From Colwellia sp. RSH04 (GTDB lineage Bacteria; Pseudomonadota; Gammaproteobacteria; Enterobacterales; Alteromonadaceae): a stretch of DNA of 64,000 bases. The position numbers were made by a program, and so were the translations under genes. The DNA is taken from NCBI RefSeq assembly GCF_003545765.1, contig NZ_QXIO01000008.1, positions 1-64,000 on the forward strand. The letters are read 5' to 3'. Under the pieces are notes generated by a model, which was not told the DNA's origin, searched no databases, and saw nothing but the letters and a program-made list of their open reading frames with translations. Position 1 is the first letter of the stretch. Each line of letters starts with the position of its first letter. Below are positions 36,628 to 45,730 of the stretch, one piece after another.

Positions 36628-37615
36628 TGGCTTAACGTATAGTTTGATGCCACTTGATAGATGTAGTAATCAACGAAAAAGCTTGCCATGGTTAAAAAAG
36701 GAATTTAACCATGAGAATACTGTTTTCTGCCTTATTAAAGAGGGGATGAGTTTGTTTCATCTTGATGAAACACTTACTCCTTATTTTATGCCTAAAGACT
36801 TACTATGTGAAATAAGCGTACATCAATGTATTTATTTAGGCAAAGGGAAAAGAGGCGCTGTTTTTGCGGTTGATTTTGAAAAGTTACGTTTTTCAACGCA
36901 GCAGGCAATTGAAGATATTGGTCGTTGGCAAGTTTTACGAGTGGTAACAGGCTCCCTTAAACTAGATGATGCTGCCACACTTGCTTTTGCTAAAGCATTA
37001 GTGCACTGGCACAAAAGTCATCAATACTGTGGTCAATGTGGTAACGCTAATCGTTCCATTGAAGCAGGCCATGCTAGAAAGTGTACGGAATGTAGAAATA
37101 TGACTTTTCCTCGTACTGATCCCGCAGTCATTATGCTGGTTGAAAAAATGTTTGAGGATGGTATTCCAAGGTGTTTATTAGGTAGGCAAGCTAGCTGGCC
37201 AGAAGGGGTATATTCAACGTTAGCTGGCTTTGTTGACCCAGGTGAAAGTTTAGAAGAGGCGGTTATTCGTGAAGTTAAAGAAGAAGCTAATATTGAAATA
37301 GAAAATCCTCAATATGTCGCTTCACAGCCTTGGCCATTTCCTGCATCAATCATGCTTGGTTTTGTAGCTGTAGCCAACAGTGAAAAAATTGACGTTAGCC
37401 AAGATAGTTTAGAAAGCGCACAGTGGTTCTCTCGTAAGCAAATTGAACGTTTCAATATTAATGAAAGCGTAATAAATAGCGAGCAGTCTAAGCGTTCTTC
37501 TAATAATGCTCACCTAAATTCACAATTATCAACTCAATATAAAATGAGCAGTAAAGATTCAATATCATCACAATTAATTACTGCGTGGTTAAACAAAGAG
37601 ATAGGTGTTTATTAG
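36614..37615 (+). CDS. nudC: NADH pyrophosphatase NudC
   Basis: A 333-residue Nudix enzyme that hydrolyses NADH to NMNH and AMP and removes NAD caps from RNA. The zinc ribbon C139, C142, C157, C160 and the Nudix box GFVDPGESLEEAVIREVKEE are intact. The ATG at 36614 is chosen; it overlaps the end of the HxlR gene by 14 bases and has AGGAAAAG upstream, so translation is probably coupled. An earlier TTG in frame at 36593 is less likely. A Ser/Asn/Gln-rich insert of about 40 residues lies near the C-terminus (from about residue 290), unlike compact NudC proteins. Confidence 0.92.
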   Translation: MNLTNGLTYSLMPLDRCSNQRKSLPWLKKEFNHENTVFCLIKEGMSLFHLDETLTPYFMPKDLLCEISVHQCIYLGKGKRGAVFAVDFEKLRFSTQQAIEDIGRWQVLRVVTGSLKLDDAATLAFAKALVHWHKSHQYCGQCGNANRSIEAGHARKCTECRNMTFPRTDPAVIMLVEKMFEDGIPRCLLGRQASWPEGVYSTLAGFVDPGESLEEAVIREVKEEANIEIENPQYVASQPWPFPASIMLGFVAVANSEKIDVSQDSLESAQWFSRKQIERFNINESVINSEQSKRSSNNAHLNSQLSTQYKMSSKDSISSQLITAWLNKEIGVY

Positions 37616-37882
37616 ATAAAAACAATTGATGTTATATTTCGTATACGTTTAAACGTGAATTACTTTTTGTTTTAGTTCCTTTATATAGAATAACGACACT
37701 CTAATCGCTACGCCTCAATTAAACCTCATTTAATAAGAACAAAAATAGTACTCTTTAGAACAACACGTCCTAATTTTTTATGATTTACTTAGTTGACGCA
37801 GCTAATTCAAAGGTTTAATGTCTGCTAATAGGCTTGTAGCTAGTCATGCCAAGTTTAAAATGCAGTAACTTTAAGGTTTTTT

Positions 37883-38272
37883 ATGTTAGAACACGGCTCC
37901 TTTAGTATGGAGATTAATGCGCAAACACTGATTATCAGATGTTATGGAGCATGGAACATTCAAACAGTGATAAGAATGTGTCAAGAGTATAAAGAACATG
38001 TAAACAGTATTAGTGATAGTCCATGGGCATGCTTGGTTGATTTTACTCAGTGGGAGTTATCAACGCCAGAAATGTGGGAGCATATCGATGAACTCAATGA
38101 GTGGGGTAATGCTAATAATCAGAAATTTGAAGCCGTTGTGTGTAGCTTATCGATTCAAAAACATTTGATGGAAATCAGCCATGATGTACTTACAAATGTT
38201 GATGCGAGATTTTTTGACAATTTAACTCAAGCCTATGAATGGCTTGATGAAGTTGGTGTTTACCAACAATAG
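37883..38272 (+). CDS. Conserved protein, possible SpoIIAA/STAS-like fold
   Basis: A 129-residue cytoplasmic protein of unknown function. The alternation of strand and helix (strand LIIRCYGAWN, helix, strand ACLVDFTQWELS, helix) and the end (ARFFDNLTQAYEWLDE) look like a SpoIIAA/STAS-type fold, but no phosphorylatable serine motif is evident. Start ATG is preceded by TTTAAGGT. Monocistronic, convergent with the hemerythrin gene. The call is tentative. Confidence 0.6.
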   Translation: MLEHGSFSMEINAQTLIIRCYGAWNIQTVIRMCQEYKEHVNSISDSPWACLVDFTQWELSTPEMWEHIDELNEWGNANNQKFEAVVCSLSIQKHLMEISHDVLTNVDARFFDNLTQAYEWLDEVGVYQQ

Positions 38273-38382
38273 CCTTCATTTAATGCTTATAACCTATTAA
38301 AGATATTATTTAATTGTTTAAGTAGCACCGCACGATTGCTGTACTTCCAGTCTAAGCAAGAGACCTTCGCATGCTGTTATGT

Positions 38383-38820
38383 TTAATGATAATGTTTTTT
38401 ACTCTTTTGGTGTTTAATTAACTCAAGCATTATTTTTCGATCACTGCGACAAATATGATAGGTAAACTCTCTTTTAAGCCTTTCAACAACGGTATGAATA
38501 GTGTCAGAGGTAAGTTGTTTTTTTAAGAGTGCTAAGCTGTTATCTAGTTGTGCTAATTCATCTTGGTGCAATAATGCATGATCTCTGACTAGTTGTGCGG
38601 GTAAGTATTTTTGTAATAATAACTCTTCTTTAATGACATGCTCTACAAAAAATGACGTTAATCTTTCAAGGATAATAATTGCGTATTCAAAGTCATTCGG
38701 CTGCTCTGCAATTTTTTGTAAACGATTAATGTAATTAAAAATATCTTTATGATCGTCATTCAAGTGCATAACGTCGAGATCATTACTTTGTAATACTTCA
38801 TCAAGGCTATCCTGTTTCAT
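38383..38820 (-). CDS. Hemerythrin domain protein
   Basis: A 145-residue single-domain hemerythrin. The di-iron ligand pattern appears in order: HLNDDHKDIF (about residues 19-28), FFVEHVIKEELL, RDHALLHQDE and YHICRSDRKI, matching the H, HxxxE, HxxxH, HxxxxD pattern. It likely binds oxygen or NO, or stores iron, in the cytoplasm. The C-terminus is Lys/His rich. It is in tandem with the downstream-reading GFA gene (same strand), with 42 bases between. Confidence 0.85.
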   Translation of the reverse strand: MKQDSLDEVLQSNDLDVMHLNDDHKDIFNYINRLQKIAEQPNDFEYAIIILERLTSFFVEHVIKEELLLQKYLPAQLVRDHALLHQDELAQLDNSLALLKKQLTSDTIHTVVERLKREFTYHICRSDRKIMLELIKHQKSKKHYH

Positions 38821-38861
38821 GTTGACTCCTTTTGCTTTGATGATTACGTTAAAACCTCGGG

Positions 38862-39365
38862 TTATTTATCATCAAGGGCTTTTGCTAATAGTGACTGTCT
38901 AATGACTTCATTTTCTTTTGACCATACTGCTTTAAAGTCATAAAACTTTTCAAAAACTACGCTATTGCTTGGTAGCTTTACCCAAGGCTGTTTTGATTGA
39001 GTATAAATATGTACATCAGGTGGAAACTGAGCGGGTTCATCTAAGGTGCCTACCCGAATAAAGCGAATGAGTGACTTTATTCCACCCATAAAATAGCTGC
39101 TCCATAATGCAACTTTGCATTGAGGGCAACGTGCAATAACTTGCCCCTTACCACTTGGTGAAGGTGTTATAATTTCTTCAATGTCGCCTGTTTTTATTGT
39201 GATGCATTTAGCATCAAATAGAGCATTCAATGCAAAGGCACTACCTGTCTGCCTTTGACAGTATGAACAATGACAGCAATGCGTAATAAAAGGAGCAGCA
39301 TTTATAATGTACCTTACATACCCACAAGCACAGCCTCCATCACAAACTTCAACATTGTCGGTCAT
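38862..39365 (-). CDS. GFA-domain protein (CENP-V/formaldehyde-activating fold)
   Basis: A 167-residue zinc-binding protein of the GFA family, whose founding member binds glutathione-formaldehyde; most relatives have no proven substrate. Zinc cysteines are seen in GCACGYVRY (about residues 11-19), HCSYCQRQTGS and ARCPQCKV. The start at 39365 is chosen because AAAGGA lies at the right distance upstream; an in-frame start at 39401 lacks this. It lies upstream of and in the same direction as the hemerythrin gene. Confidence 0.87.
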   Translation of the reverse strand: MTDNVEVCDGGCACGYVRYIINAAPFITHCCHCSYCQRQTGSAFALNALFDAKCITIKTGDIEEIITPSPSGKGQVIARCPQCKVALWSSYFMGGIKSLIRFIRVGTLDEPAQFPPDVHIYTQSKQPWVKLPSNSVVFEKFYDFKAVWSKENEVIRQSLLAKALDDK

Positions 39366-39635
39366 GAATAAGTGTCCTTTTGAAATGGCAGTAGAGAGCA
39401 ATTATTTCCCATGTGTTTACCCTTAATATGTCTATTTTTATCACTCTTTTAAGCATAGCGTTGATATTCACGACTATACTCAGGTTGTATTCGTTTTTAG
39501 AACCTTGTTAGATATCGCATATTTATGATGACAACTAGCGCTATCAACAGATAGAGCTTAGGTTGAAAGTTTGACATTAACAATTACTGAAAAAACGACA
39601 CTGAGTGTGCATAGATGCACAGTAGGAAGGAAGCT

Positions 39636-40499
39636 ATGAATTGGGATGATTTAAAGTTTTTTCTCGCTGTATCTCGTTGTGGGACAATAAGTGGCGCTGC
39701 TAAGCAATTTAATGTTCAACACTCGACAGTGTCAAGACGAATTAAGGCATTAGAGCATCGTCTTGGTGTTAGTTTGCTAAAGCGAACTAATAATGTCTAT
39801 GAGTTAACTATTCAAGGTGCAAAAATAGAACAAGCTGCTAAACGGATGGAAAGCGAAATTACTGGCGTTGATGGCATGCTTGTGGGTAAAGAAGATTCTC
39901 TTGTTGGTCCTTTACGTATAACCACAATTAGCAGTATGTCATCAGCTATTTTGATGCCAATATTTTCAAGCTTCTGCAAAACACATCCCCATATTGACTT
40001 ACATGTAGCTTCAACAAGCGAGCCAGTGAGTTTAACGAATAGGGAAGCTGATATCGCTATTCGCTTAACCAATACCCCGCCCGAAATGTTAATAGGTAAA
40101 CGTGTAGCTACCGTAGCATCAACTATTTATGGCAGTATTGATTATTTACAAAATCAGAGTAAAACACGCGACAATCTTGATTGGATCGGTGCTAAATGTT
40201 GTCATTTTCATGACGCTTGGACTAAGCAATCTTGCAAGGAAAAGGTGCATTTATTTAGTAGTGATGATGCACTAACCATATTATCAGCGGTGAAATCAGG
40301 TTTAGGTGTGACTTATTTGCCTTGCTTTATAGGTGACTCAGAGCCTTTGTTAACACGATATGTTGAACCTGAAACAACATTTGATTTAGGTTTATGGGTG
40401 CTTATTCACCCTGAACTAAAACATAATGCTCGTGTTATAGCCTTCAAACAGCATTTAGTAAACGCATTAGATAAGATTCGTGACAAGTTTGAAGGGTAA
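39636..40499 (+). CDS. LysR-family transcriptional regulator
   Basis: A 287-residue regulator with the LysR helix-turn-helix at about residues 3-62 (NWDDLKFFLAVSRCGTISGA) and an effector domain. The ATG at 39636 is preferred over 39615 because AGGAAGGAAG sits directly upstream. It is divergent from the GFA/hemerythrin genes (about 270 bases), which are natural candidate targets. Effector unknown. Confidence 0.9.
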   Translation: MNWDDLKFFLAVSRCGTISGAAKQFNVQHSTVSRRIKALEHRLGVSLLKRTNNVYELTIQGAKIEQAAKRMESEITGVDGMLVGKEDSLVGPLRITTISSMSSAILMPIFSSFCKTHPHIDLHVASTSEPVSLTNREADIAIRLTNTPPEMLIGKRVATVASTIYGSIDYLQNQSKTRDNLDWIGAKCCHFHDAWTKQSCKEKVHLFSSDDALTILSAVKSGLGVTYLPCFIGDSEPLLTRYVEPETTFDLGLWVLIHPELKHNARVIAFKQHLVNALDKIRDKFEG

Positions 40500-40618
40500 A
40501 TAATTTTTAATGTTTTAAAAAAATAGATTAATGTATCGAGATAGAATTTGTTAATATTATGTTATGTGAATTGAACTGTTAACTGCTTAAAAATAATAGA
40601 TCTCTATTAGGTATTTGA

Positions 40619-41293
40619 ATGTCAGAATTATTTGAAACTCAACATGATAAAAGTGAGTCGGTAATACTTCTTCATGGTTTAGCCCGAAGTGAATTATCAT
40701 TAAGAAAACTAGAATCAGTACTTCAGCAAGAGGGCTATCATACGGTTAATTATAATTACCCTTCAACAAAGTTTAGCGTAGAAAAGTTAGCACAAGATGC
40801 AATTAGCCAAGCATTAGCACAGTGTCCAAATCATCATACCATTCACTTTGTTACTCACTCAATGGGTGGAATCTTAGTGAGGCAGTACTTAAGCCAACAT
40901 ACTTTGAGTAACTTAGGTCGTGTAGTGATGTTAGGGCCGCCAAATCAAGGCAGCCAGGTGGTAGACTCCTTAAAAGATATGCCTGTGTTTAAGTTAATAA
41001 ATGGACCCGCAGGCGTACAACTTGGTACCAATGATATCAGTTTACCTAAAAGCTTAGGAGCGGTTAACTTTGATGTAGGTATTATTGCTGGTACTCGCAG
41101 TGTTAACCCTTTTTTATCGACTATGTTACCCACTCCTGATGACGGTAAGGTTTCTGTTGAAAATACAAAAATAGAGGGCATGTCTGATCATATTACTATG
41201 CCTGTTACTCATCCGTTTATGATGAGAAATGATAGGGTCATAGAGCAAGTTTTATGCTACTTAAAGCAAGGTCAATTTGAACGTGAAATGTAA
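40619..41293 (+). CDS. Alpha/beta hydrolase (esterase/lipase-like)
   Basis: A 224-residue alpha/beta-fold hydrolase. The oxyanion segment LLHGLARSE (about 18-26) and nucleophile serine in THSMGGILV (about 80-88) are clear; the acidic residue and histidine are probably in the TPDDGKVS and HPFMM regions. No signal peptide is evident, so it is cytoplasmic. It resembles the PGAP1/lipase-class sensing of large hydrophobic esters, but substrate is unknown. It converges on the thiolase gene and shares a bidirectional terminator with it. Confidence 0.85.
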   Translation: MSELFETQHDKSESVILLHGLARSELSLRKLESVLQQEGYHTVNYNYPSTKFSVEKLAQDAISQALAQCPNHHTIHFVTHSMGGILVRQYLSQHTLSNLGRVVMLGPPNQGSQVVDSLKDMPVFKLINGPAGVQLGTNDISLPKSLGAVNFDVGIIAGTRSVNPFLSTMLPTPDDGKVSVENTKIEGMSDHITMPVTHPFMMRNDRVIEQVLCYLKQGQFEREM

Positions 41294-41377
41294 GCAGGCA
41301 ATTAAGCACAATAAATGGTTGTTAGTTGAGCGATATGATGCATGAAAAAACAAGAGCAAGAACAAGAAAATAGAATT

Positions 41378-41415
41378 AAAAAAGAGAAAGCGAATAAACA
41401 CTTTCTCTTTTTTTA
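41378..41415. terminator. Bidirectional terminator, hydrolase / thiolase
   Basis: Perfect 13-bp stem (41378-41390 with 41401-41413), AAAAAAGAGAAAG, with a 10-base loop. A and T tracts on both sides suit termination for both convergent genes. Confidence 0.85.
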
Positions 41416-41470
41416 AATCGATAAGATCAGGTCTGAGCTAGTTAAGGTTATTAGTTAAGGTTATTACAGG

Positions 41471-42673
41471 TTAGGCTTTTTCAATAACCATGGCAATTCC
41501 TTGACCCACACCAATGCACATAGCACATAGAGCATAACGCTTATCAGAGCGCTCTAGTTGTTTCATCGCTGAAAGTACAATACGAGTACCACTCATGCCT
41601 AGAGGGTGACCCAAAGCAATAGCACCACCTTGAGGGTTTAAGCGCTCATCATTATCTTTAATGCCTAGTTCACGAGCACTTGCTAGTGCTTGAGCTGCAA
41701 AAGCTTCATTAAATTCAATAATATCCATATCATCTATTGAAAGCCCTAATCGAGTGAGTAGTTTTTCACTAGCAGGCGCTGGACCAATCCCCATAAATCG
41801 AGGTTCTATACCAATAACGGCTGTGCCGACAACCTTAGCTCTTGGTGTTAATCCATTCGCTAATGCCGCTTCTTTTGAAGCAACAATAACAGCTGCTGCG
41901 CCATCATTAATGCCTGATGCATTACCTGCTGTAACAGTACCTGGTTCTCTAAACAAGTTTTTAAGTGTTGCTAACTTATCTAATGAGGTAAGGCGTAAAT
42001 GCTCATCTTTATCAAAAATTATATCTTCTTTGCGTCTTTGTGGGATGATTACGGGAACAATTTCTTCTGCAAAACGACCATCTTCTTGAGCTGCTTTGGC
42101 TTTAGTTTGGCTCCAAAAAGCAAATTTATCTTGATCTTCACGGCTGATATTGAATTTTTCAGCCACGTTTTCTGCCGTTTCTGGCATGGTCTCTGTGCCA
42201 AAGCTTTTATCAAGCTTTTTGTTTACGAATCTCCAGCCCATAGTGGTATCAAACATTTCTTGGCTTCTGCCAAATGCATTGTCTGCCTTCCCCATCACAT
42301 AAGGTGCACGGGTCATGGCTTCAACACCACCTGCAATAATAATTTCACCTTCACCCGCTTTTATATTGTTAGCGGCCATAGCGATTGCATTCATACCTGA
42401 GCCGCATAAGCGATTAATTGTTGTACCTGCAACGCCCATTGGGTAACCTGCAAGTAATAATGACATACGAGCAATATTGCGATTGTCTTCACCTGCTTGA
42501 TTTGCACAGCCTAAAATAACGTCATCGATTTCATCAAGGTTAAGGCTTGGGTTTCTATCTTTTAGTGCTTTAAGCGGAATAGCCGCTAAATCATCAGCTC
42601 TAACAGAGGCAAGAGCACCACCGTAGCGACCAATTGGCGTCCTAATTCCATCACAGAGATATACATCTTTCAT
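41471..42673 (-). CDS. pcaF: Acetyl-CoA acyltransferase, 3-oxoadipyl-CoA thiolase type
   Basis: A 400-residue thiolase that cleaves a beta-ketoacyl-CoA to acetyl-CoA and a shortened acyl-CoA. Catalytic C90 in NRLCGSG, H356 in GHPLGMSG and C386 in CAMCIGVG are all present. The sequence is strikingly close to PaaJ/PcaF (for example DGIRTPIGRYGGALASVRA and VILGCANQAGEDNRN), more than to fatty-acid thiolases. It is the last gene of a leftward operon, nine bases after the aminotransferase, with the CoA-transferase genes upstream. Actual acyl chain length is inferred. Confidence 0.88.
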   Translation of the reverse strand: MKDVYLCDGIRTPIGRYGGALASVRADDLAAIPLKALKDRNPSLNLDEIDDVILGCANQAGEDNRNIARMSLLLAGYPMGVAGTTINRLCGSGMNAIAMAANNIKAGEGEIIIAGGVEAMTRAPYVMGKADNAFGRSQEMFDTTMGWRFVNKKLDKSFGTETMPETAENVAEKFNISREDQDKFAFWSQTKAKAAQEDGRFAEEIVPVIIPQRRKEDIIFDKDEHLRLTSLDKLATLKNLFREPGTVTAGNASGINDGAAAVIVASKEAALANGLTPRAKVVGTAVIGIEPRFMGIGPAPASEKLLTRLGLSIDDMDIIEFNEAFAAQALASARELGIKDNDERLNPQGGAIALGHPLGMSGTRIVLSAMKQLERSDKRYALCAMCIGVGQGIAMVIEKA

Positions 42674-42682
42674 TTTATTTTC

Positions 42683-44002
42683 CTAATATTTGGGCATGTT
42701 CATTTGCGGCTTTAATTGTTCAAACCCCTCTTTAAGTGCAGCAACCAAGGTATCTATTTCTTTTTTGCTCATCGCAGTTGATAACGTGGCAGAGCAAGTA
42801 TTAATCATCATAATGCCGTTATCATATAAATGATCAAGTAGCTTATTAATTAATAAACTTTCTTGTTTATCAACATAGGCTTCACGATAATTTTTTGGCG
42901 GCGAAGGTTTTAAGTGAATTCTGAACATGCTACCAGCGCCAGTAACACAAGCGGGTATTCCTACTTCTGATATTACCTGATTAATTGAAGCCTTGGCATA
43001 GCTCGCTAATTCATTTAGTTTGTTGACTGCTGCTTGGTCAAAGTCTTTCATTGCAGCATAACCGGCAGTCATGGTTATTGGGTTTGCTGAAAATGTGCCT
43101 GAGTGTGGTAATAATACCTTTGCTTGAGTTGGATCGAGTACCTTCATCACTTCATTACTACCTGCTAATGCTCCCGCAGGAAAACCACCACCAATGACTT
43201 TACCCATGGCGGTTAAATCTGGTTTCACTTCATAATTTTGTTGAGCACCAGCAAAGTTAGTTCTAAAGGTGATAACTTCATCAAAAACCAGTAAAGATTG
43301 GTTGTCGCGTGTCCATTGATATAATGCATTGATAAAGTCATTGCTGGCGGGGATCAAGCCAACTCTATGAGGAAGTAAATCGACTAAGATGCATGCGATA
43401 TCGTCTTTATGTTGGTTCAAAATATTAATAGCTCGCTCGACATCGTTAAAGGGGATAACAACAACATCGTCTAAGGCTTTTTCGGGAGTACCCACAGCTA
43501 CTGGTATGCTGCTTGGCTTATTGATATCTCCCCAGTTTTTTGGGCTGGCAGTTTGACTCACTTCTGCATAATCATAAGCGCCGTGATAAGCCCCTTCAAC
43601 TTTCGCTATTTTAGCCTTGCCTGTATAGGCGCGAGACGCTTTTAGCATCGCCATTACCGCTTCAGTTCCAGAGTTTACAAAGCGGATTTTGTCAAAGCTT
43701 GGTACACGATCGCAAAGTAATTGCGCATACTGCACTTCATTTTCAGTCGCCATGGTGAAGCAACTCCCTTTTTTAAGTTGAGTTGAAACAGCTTCAACAA
43801 TAGCAGGGTAGGCGTGTCCATGAATAAGTGAGGCCATATTGTTGGCAAAGTCTATACGGCTTATCCCTTCAACATCTGTGACGTAGCAACCTTCACCTTT
43901 TTCGGCGTAAAATGGGTGAGGTTTTCTAAAAATAGTATTTCGACTGACACCGCCAGGGAGTACTTTTGATGCTTGTTCAAATAATTGTTCGCTTTTACTC
44001 AT
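42683..44002 (-). CDS. Class III aminotransferase (glutamate-semialdehyde-mutase-like)
   Basis: A 439-residue PLP enzyme of aminotransferase class III, close to glutamate-1-semialdehyde aminomutase and beta-amino acid aminotransferases. PLP residues are seen: SGTEA (phosphate, about 111-115), D241 in VFDEVITF, and K268 in AMGKVIGG. It is not hemL by context: it lies between CoA-transferase genes and a beta-ketothiolase under an IclR regulator. In this setting it is a good candidate to convert a beta-amino acid to a beta-keto acid. The gene overlaps no neighbour; 82 bases separate it from pcaJ. Confidence 0.85.
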   Translation of the reverse strand: MSKSEQLFEQASKVLPGGVSRNTIFRKPHPFYAEKGEGCYVTDVEGISRIDFANNMASLIHGHAYPAIVEAVSTQLKKGSCFTMATENEVQYAQLLCDRVPSFDKIRFVNSGTEAVMAMLKASRAYTGKAKIAKVEGAYHGAYDYAEVSQTASPKNWGDINKPSSIPVAVGTPEKALDDVVVIPFNDVERAINILNQHKDDIACILVDLLPHRVGLIPASNDFINALYQWTRDNQSLLVFDEVITFRTNFAGAQQNYEVKPDLTAMGKVIGGGFPAGALAGSNEVMKVLDPTQAKVLLPHSGTFSANPITMTAGYAAMKDFDQAAVNKLNELASYAKASINQVISEVGIPACVTGAGSMFRIHLKPSPPKNYREAYVDKQESLLINKLLDHLYDNGIMMINTCSATLSTAMSKKEIDTLVAALKEGFEQLKPQMNMPKY

Positions 44003-44084
44003 GATTATTTCTCAAATCGATTTAGATTGTTGTTTTGTTGTTAGTGAATTGAATCGCTATAAGTACACTGTATTGGCTCTAACG

Positions 44085-44771
44085 TTAAAGTGTATTTATT
44101 AGCTCAACAGCTGTTCTGCTTTGTACGTAATCAAAAGTTACGCCAGGCGCCAACTCTGTTAGTAGTAAGCCTTTAGCTGTTATATCAATAACGGCTAAAT
44201 TACTATAAATTCTGCTGACTACTCCTTTGCCTGTTAAAGGAAATGTGCATTCTGGTAATATTTTAGCGTCACCACTTTTAGTGGTATGTTGCGTAATAAT
44301 GTAAATAGTTTTAACTCCTGCAACTAAGTCCATTGCCCCACCTACAGCAGGAATTGCATCAACTGCACCAGTAGACCAATTTGCTAAATCACCTTGTGCT
44401 GATACTTGCATTGCTCCTAATACGCACACATCTATGTGATTGCCGCGTATCATGGCAAAGCTATCGCCATGATGAAAATAGGAAGCACCAGGAATGGCAG
44501 TAACGGGTTTTTTTCCTGCATTAATCAAATCTACATCTAGTTCGTCATCGTTTGGAGTATTCCCCATACCGAGTAAGCCATTTTCAGTGTGATATATTAC
44601 TTCTCTACCCTCAGGAACGTATTGAGCTACTTTTTCAGGAATGCCTATGCCTAAATTGACATAGCTTCCATCTTCAATGTCTTGAGCACAACGCTGTGCC
44701 ATCTGTTCTCTGTTCCAGCCCAATTGCTGTTCAACGTTTGTTTTGTTTGTGTTATCTGCTAATTGATTCAT
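44085..44771 (-). CDS. pcaJ: 3-oxoacid CoA-transferase subunit B
   Basis: A 228-residue beta subunit of a CoA-transferase family I enzyme. The catalytic glutamate is E63 in HTENGLLGMG, which forms the glutamyl-CoA thioester. With subunit A it transfers CoA from succinyl-CoA to a 3-oxoacid. The A subunit ends two bases upstream. The pair resembles PcaIJ/ScoAB; the symbol is suggested by the thiolase and PcaR-like regulator next to it. Confidence 0.85.
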   Translation of the reverse strand: MNQLADNTNKTNVEQQLGWNREQMAQRCAQDIEDGSYVNLGIGIPEKVAQYVPEGREVIYHTENGLLGMGNTPNDDELDVDLINAGKKPVTAIPGASYFHHGDSFAMIRGNHIDVCVLGAMQVSAQGDLANWSTGAVDAIPAVGGAMDLVAGVKTIYIITQHTTKSGDAKILPECTFPLTGKGVVSRIYSNLAVIDITAKGLLLTELAPGVTFDYVQSRTAVELINTL

Positions 44772-44773
44772 AC

Positions 44774-45514
44774 TTATTCGCCTACCTTGGTGCGCATTGG
44801 AGGGTAAACAACCCCACTTTTAACTAATTGAGATTCTTGTTGAGGGTTAGTTACTTCAATAATGCGATTTACAAATATGCCAGGAGTGACCACATGCTCA
44901 GGATCAATTTCACCTAAGGAAACAGTTTGGTTAACTTGTACTAAGGTATTTGTTGCAGCCATGGCCATAATAGGTGCAAAGTTCCTCGCTGTTTTATTGA
45001 AAATCAGGTTGCCGTATCGGTCAGCGCGCTTAGCCTTAATCAAGGCAAAATCGGCTTTCAGACCTCGTTCCATTACATAATCTTCACCCTCAAAATTTCT
45101 GATTTCTTTCCCTTTAGCTAAGGGAGTACCAACAGACGTTTTAGTGTAAAAGGCAGGAACTCCAGCACCTCCAGCTCTAATACGCTCGGCTAAGGTACCT
45201 TGAGGAACTAATTCTAATTCTATTTTATTATTGCGATATAGCTCAGGAAAAACTAACGAATTTGCAGTGCGAGGGTATGAACAAATCATTTTTGCCACTT
45301 GCTCATTTTCAATTAGTGCGGCTAAGCCAACGCGACCACTACCAGTATTATTATTAATAACAGTTAAGTTTTTCGCACCTTGATCGATTAAAGCATGAAT
45401 GAGCTCAATAGGGCTGCCTGCTTCACCAAAACCGCCAATCATAACGGTATCGCCGTCTTTAATATCTGCAACTGCTTCTGCACAGCTTGAGATGTTTTTA
45501 TCTATCATTTGCAC
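44774..45514 (-). CDS. pcaI: 3-oxoacid CoA-transferase subunit A
   Basis: A 246-residue alpha subunit of the CoA-transferase. The glycine-rich CoA-binding segment IGGFGEAGSP (about residues 27-36) and the characteristic GDGDTVMIG-like start region are visible, together with the KGKEIRNFEGEDYVME segment. It begins the leftward operon, directly opposite the IclR gene across a 216-base promoter region containing an inverted repeat at 45583-45611. Substrate could be 3-oxoadipate or another 3-oxoacid. Confidence 0.85.
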   Translation of the reverse strand: MQMIDKNISSCAEAVADIKDGDTVMIGGFGEAGSPIELIHALIDQGAKNLTVINNNTGSGRVGLAALIENEQVAKMICSYPRTANSLVFPELYRNNKIELELVPQGTLAERIRAGGAGVPAFYTKTSVGTPLAKGKEIRNFEGEDYVMERGLKADFALIKAKRADRYGNLIFNKTARNFAPIMAMAATNTLVQVNQTVSLGEIDPEHVVTPGIFVNRIIEVTNPQQESQLVKSGVVYPPMRTKVGE

Positions 45515-45582
45515 TACTCATTGTGTAGATAAAGATCATTCAATATCTATTGGTTAATGAAAACAAGTTGTGCGCTATGCGA

Positions 45583-45611
45583 ACACTTGTTACTATGTCG
45601 AACACAAGTGT
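45583..45611. promoter_or_regulatory. Candidate IclR operator in pcaI-iclR intergenic region
   Basis: Inverted repeat ACACTTGT (45583-45590) with ACAAGTGT (45604-45611), 13-base spacer; the element also contains two copies of CGAACAC. It lies between the divergent starts of pcaI and the IclR gene, where autoregulated IclR proteins bind. Binding is inferred. Confidence 0.45.
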
Positions 45612-45730
45612 AAGTCTCGATTATTTGCATGTCAAAAACATAACAAGCAAAAGATGATGACGATCAAATAAAAAAATTATTTGATGCTTTTTTTGATATC
45701 AATGTATAGAAAAATAGAGAGAAAATATCA

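Noticed and set aside
41999-42400. Plus-strand ORF of 133 residues antisense to the thiolase
   Set aside because: The thiolase frame is strongly supported; this is an overlapping shadow.
42683-44002. Calling the aminotransferase hemL
   Set aside because: Class III fold matches, but position within a CoA-transferase/thiolase operon and the sequence around the phosphate-binding region argue against a heme biosynthesis gene.
41471-45514. Naming the whole cluster as the beta-ketoadipate aromatic pathway
   Set aside because: Only the terminal transferase and thiolase activities are present and an aminotransferase lies in the middle; no ring-cleavage or lactonase gene is in the window.
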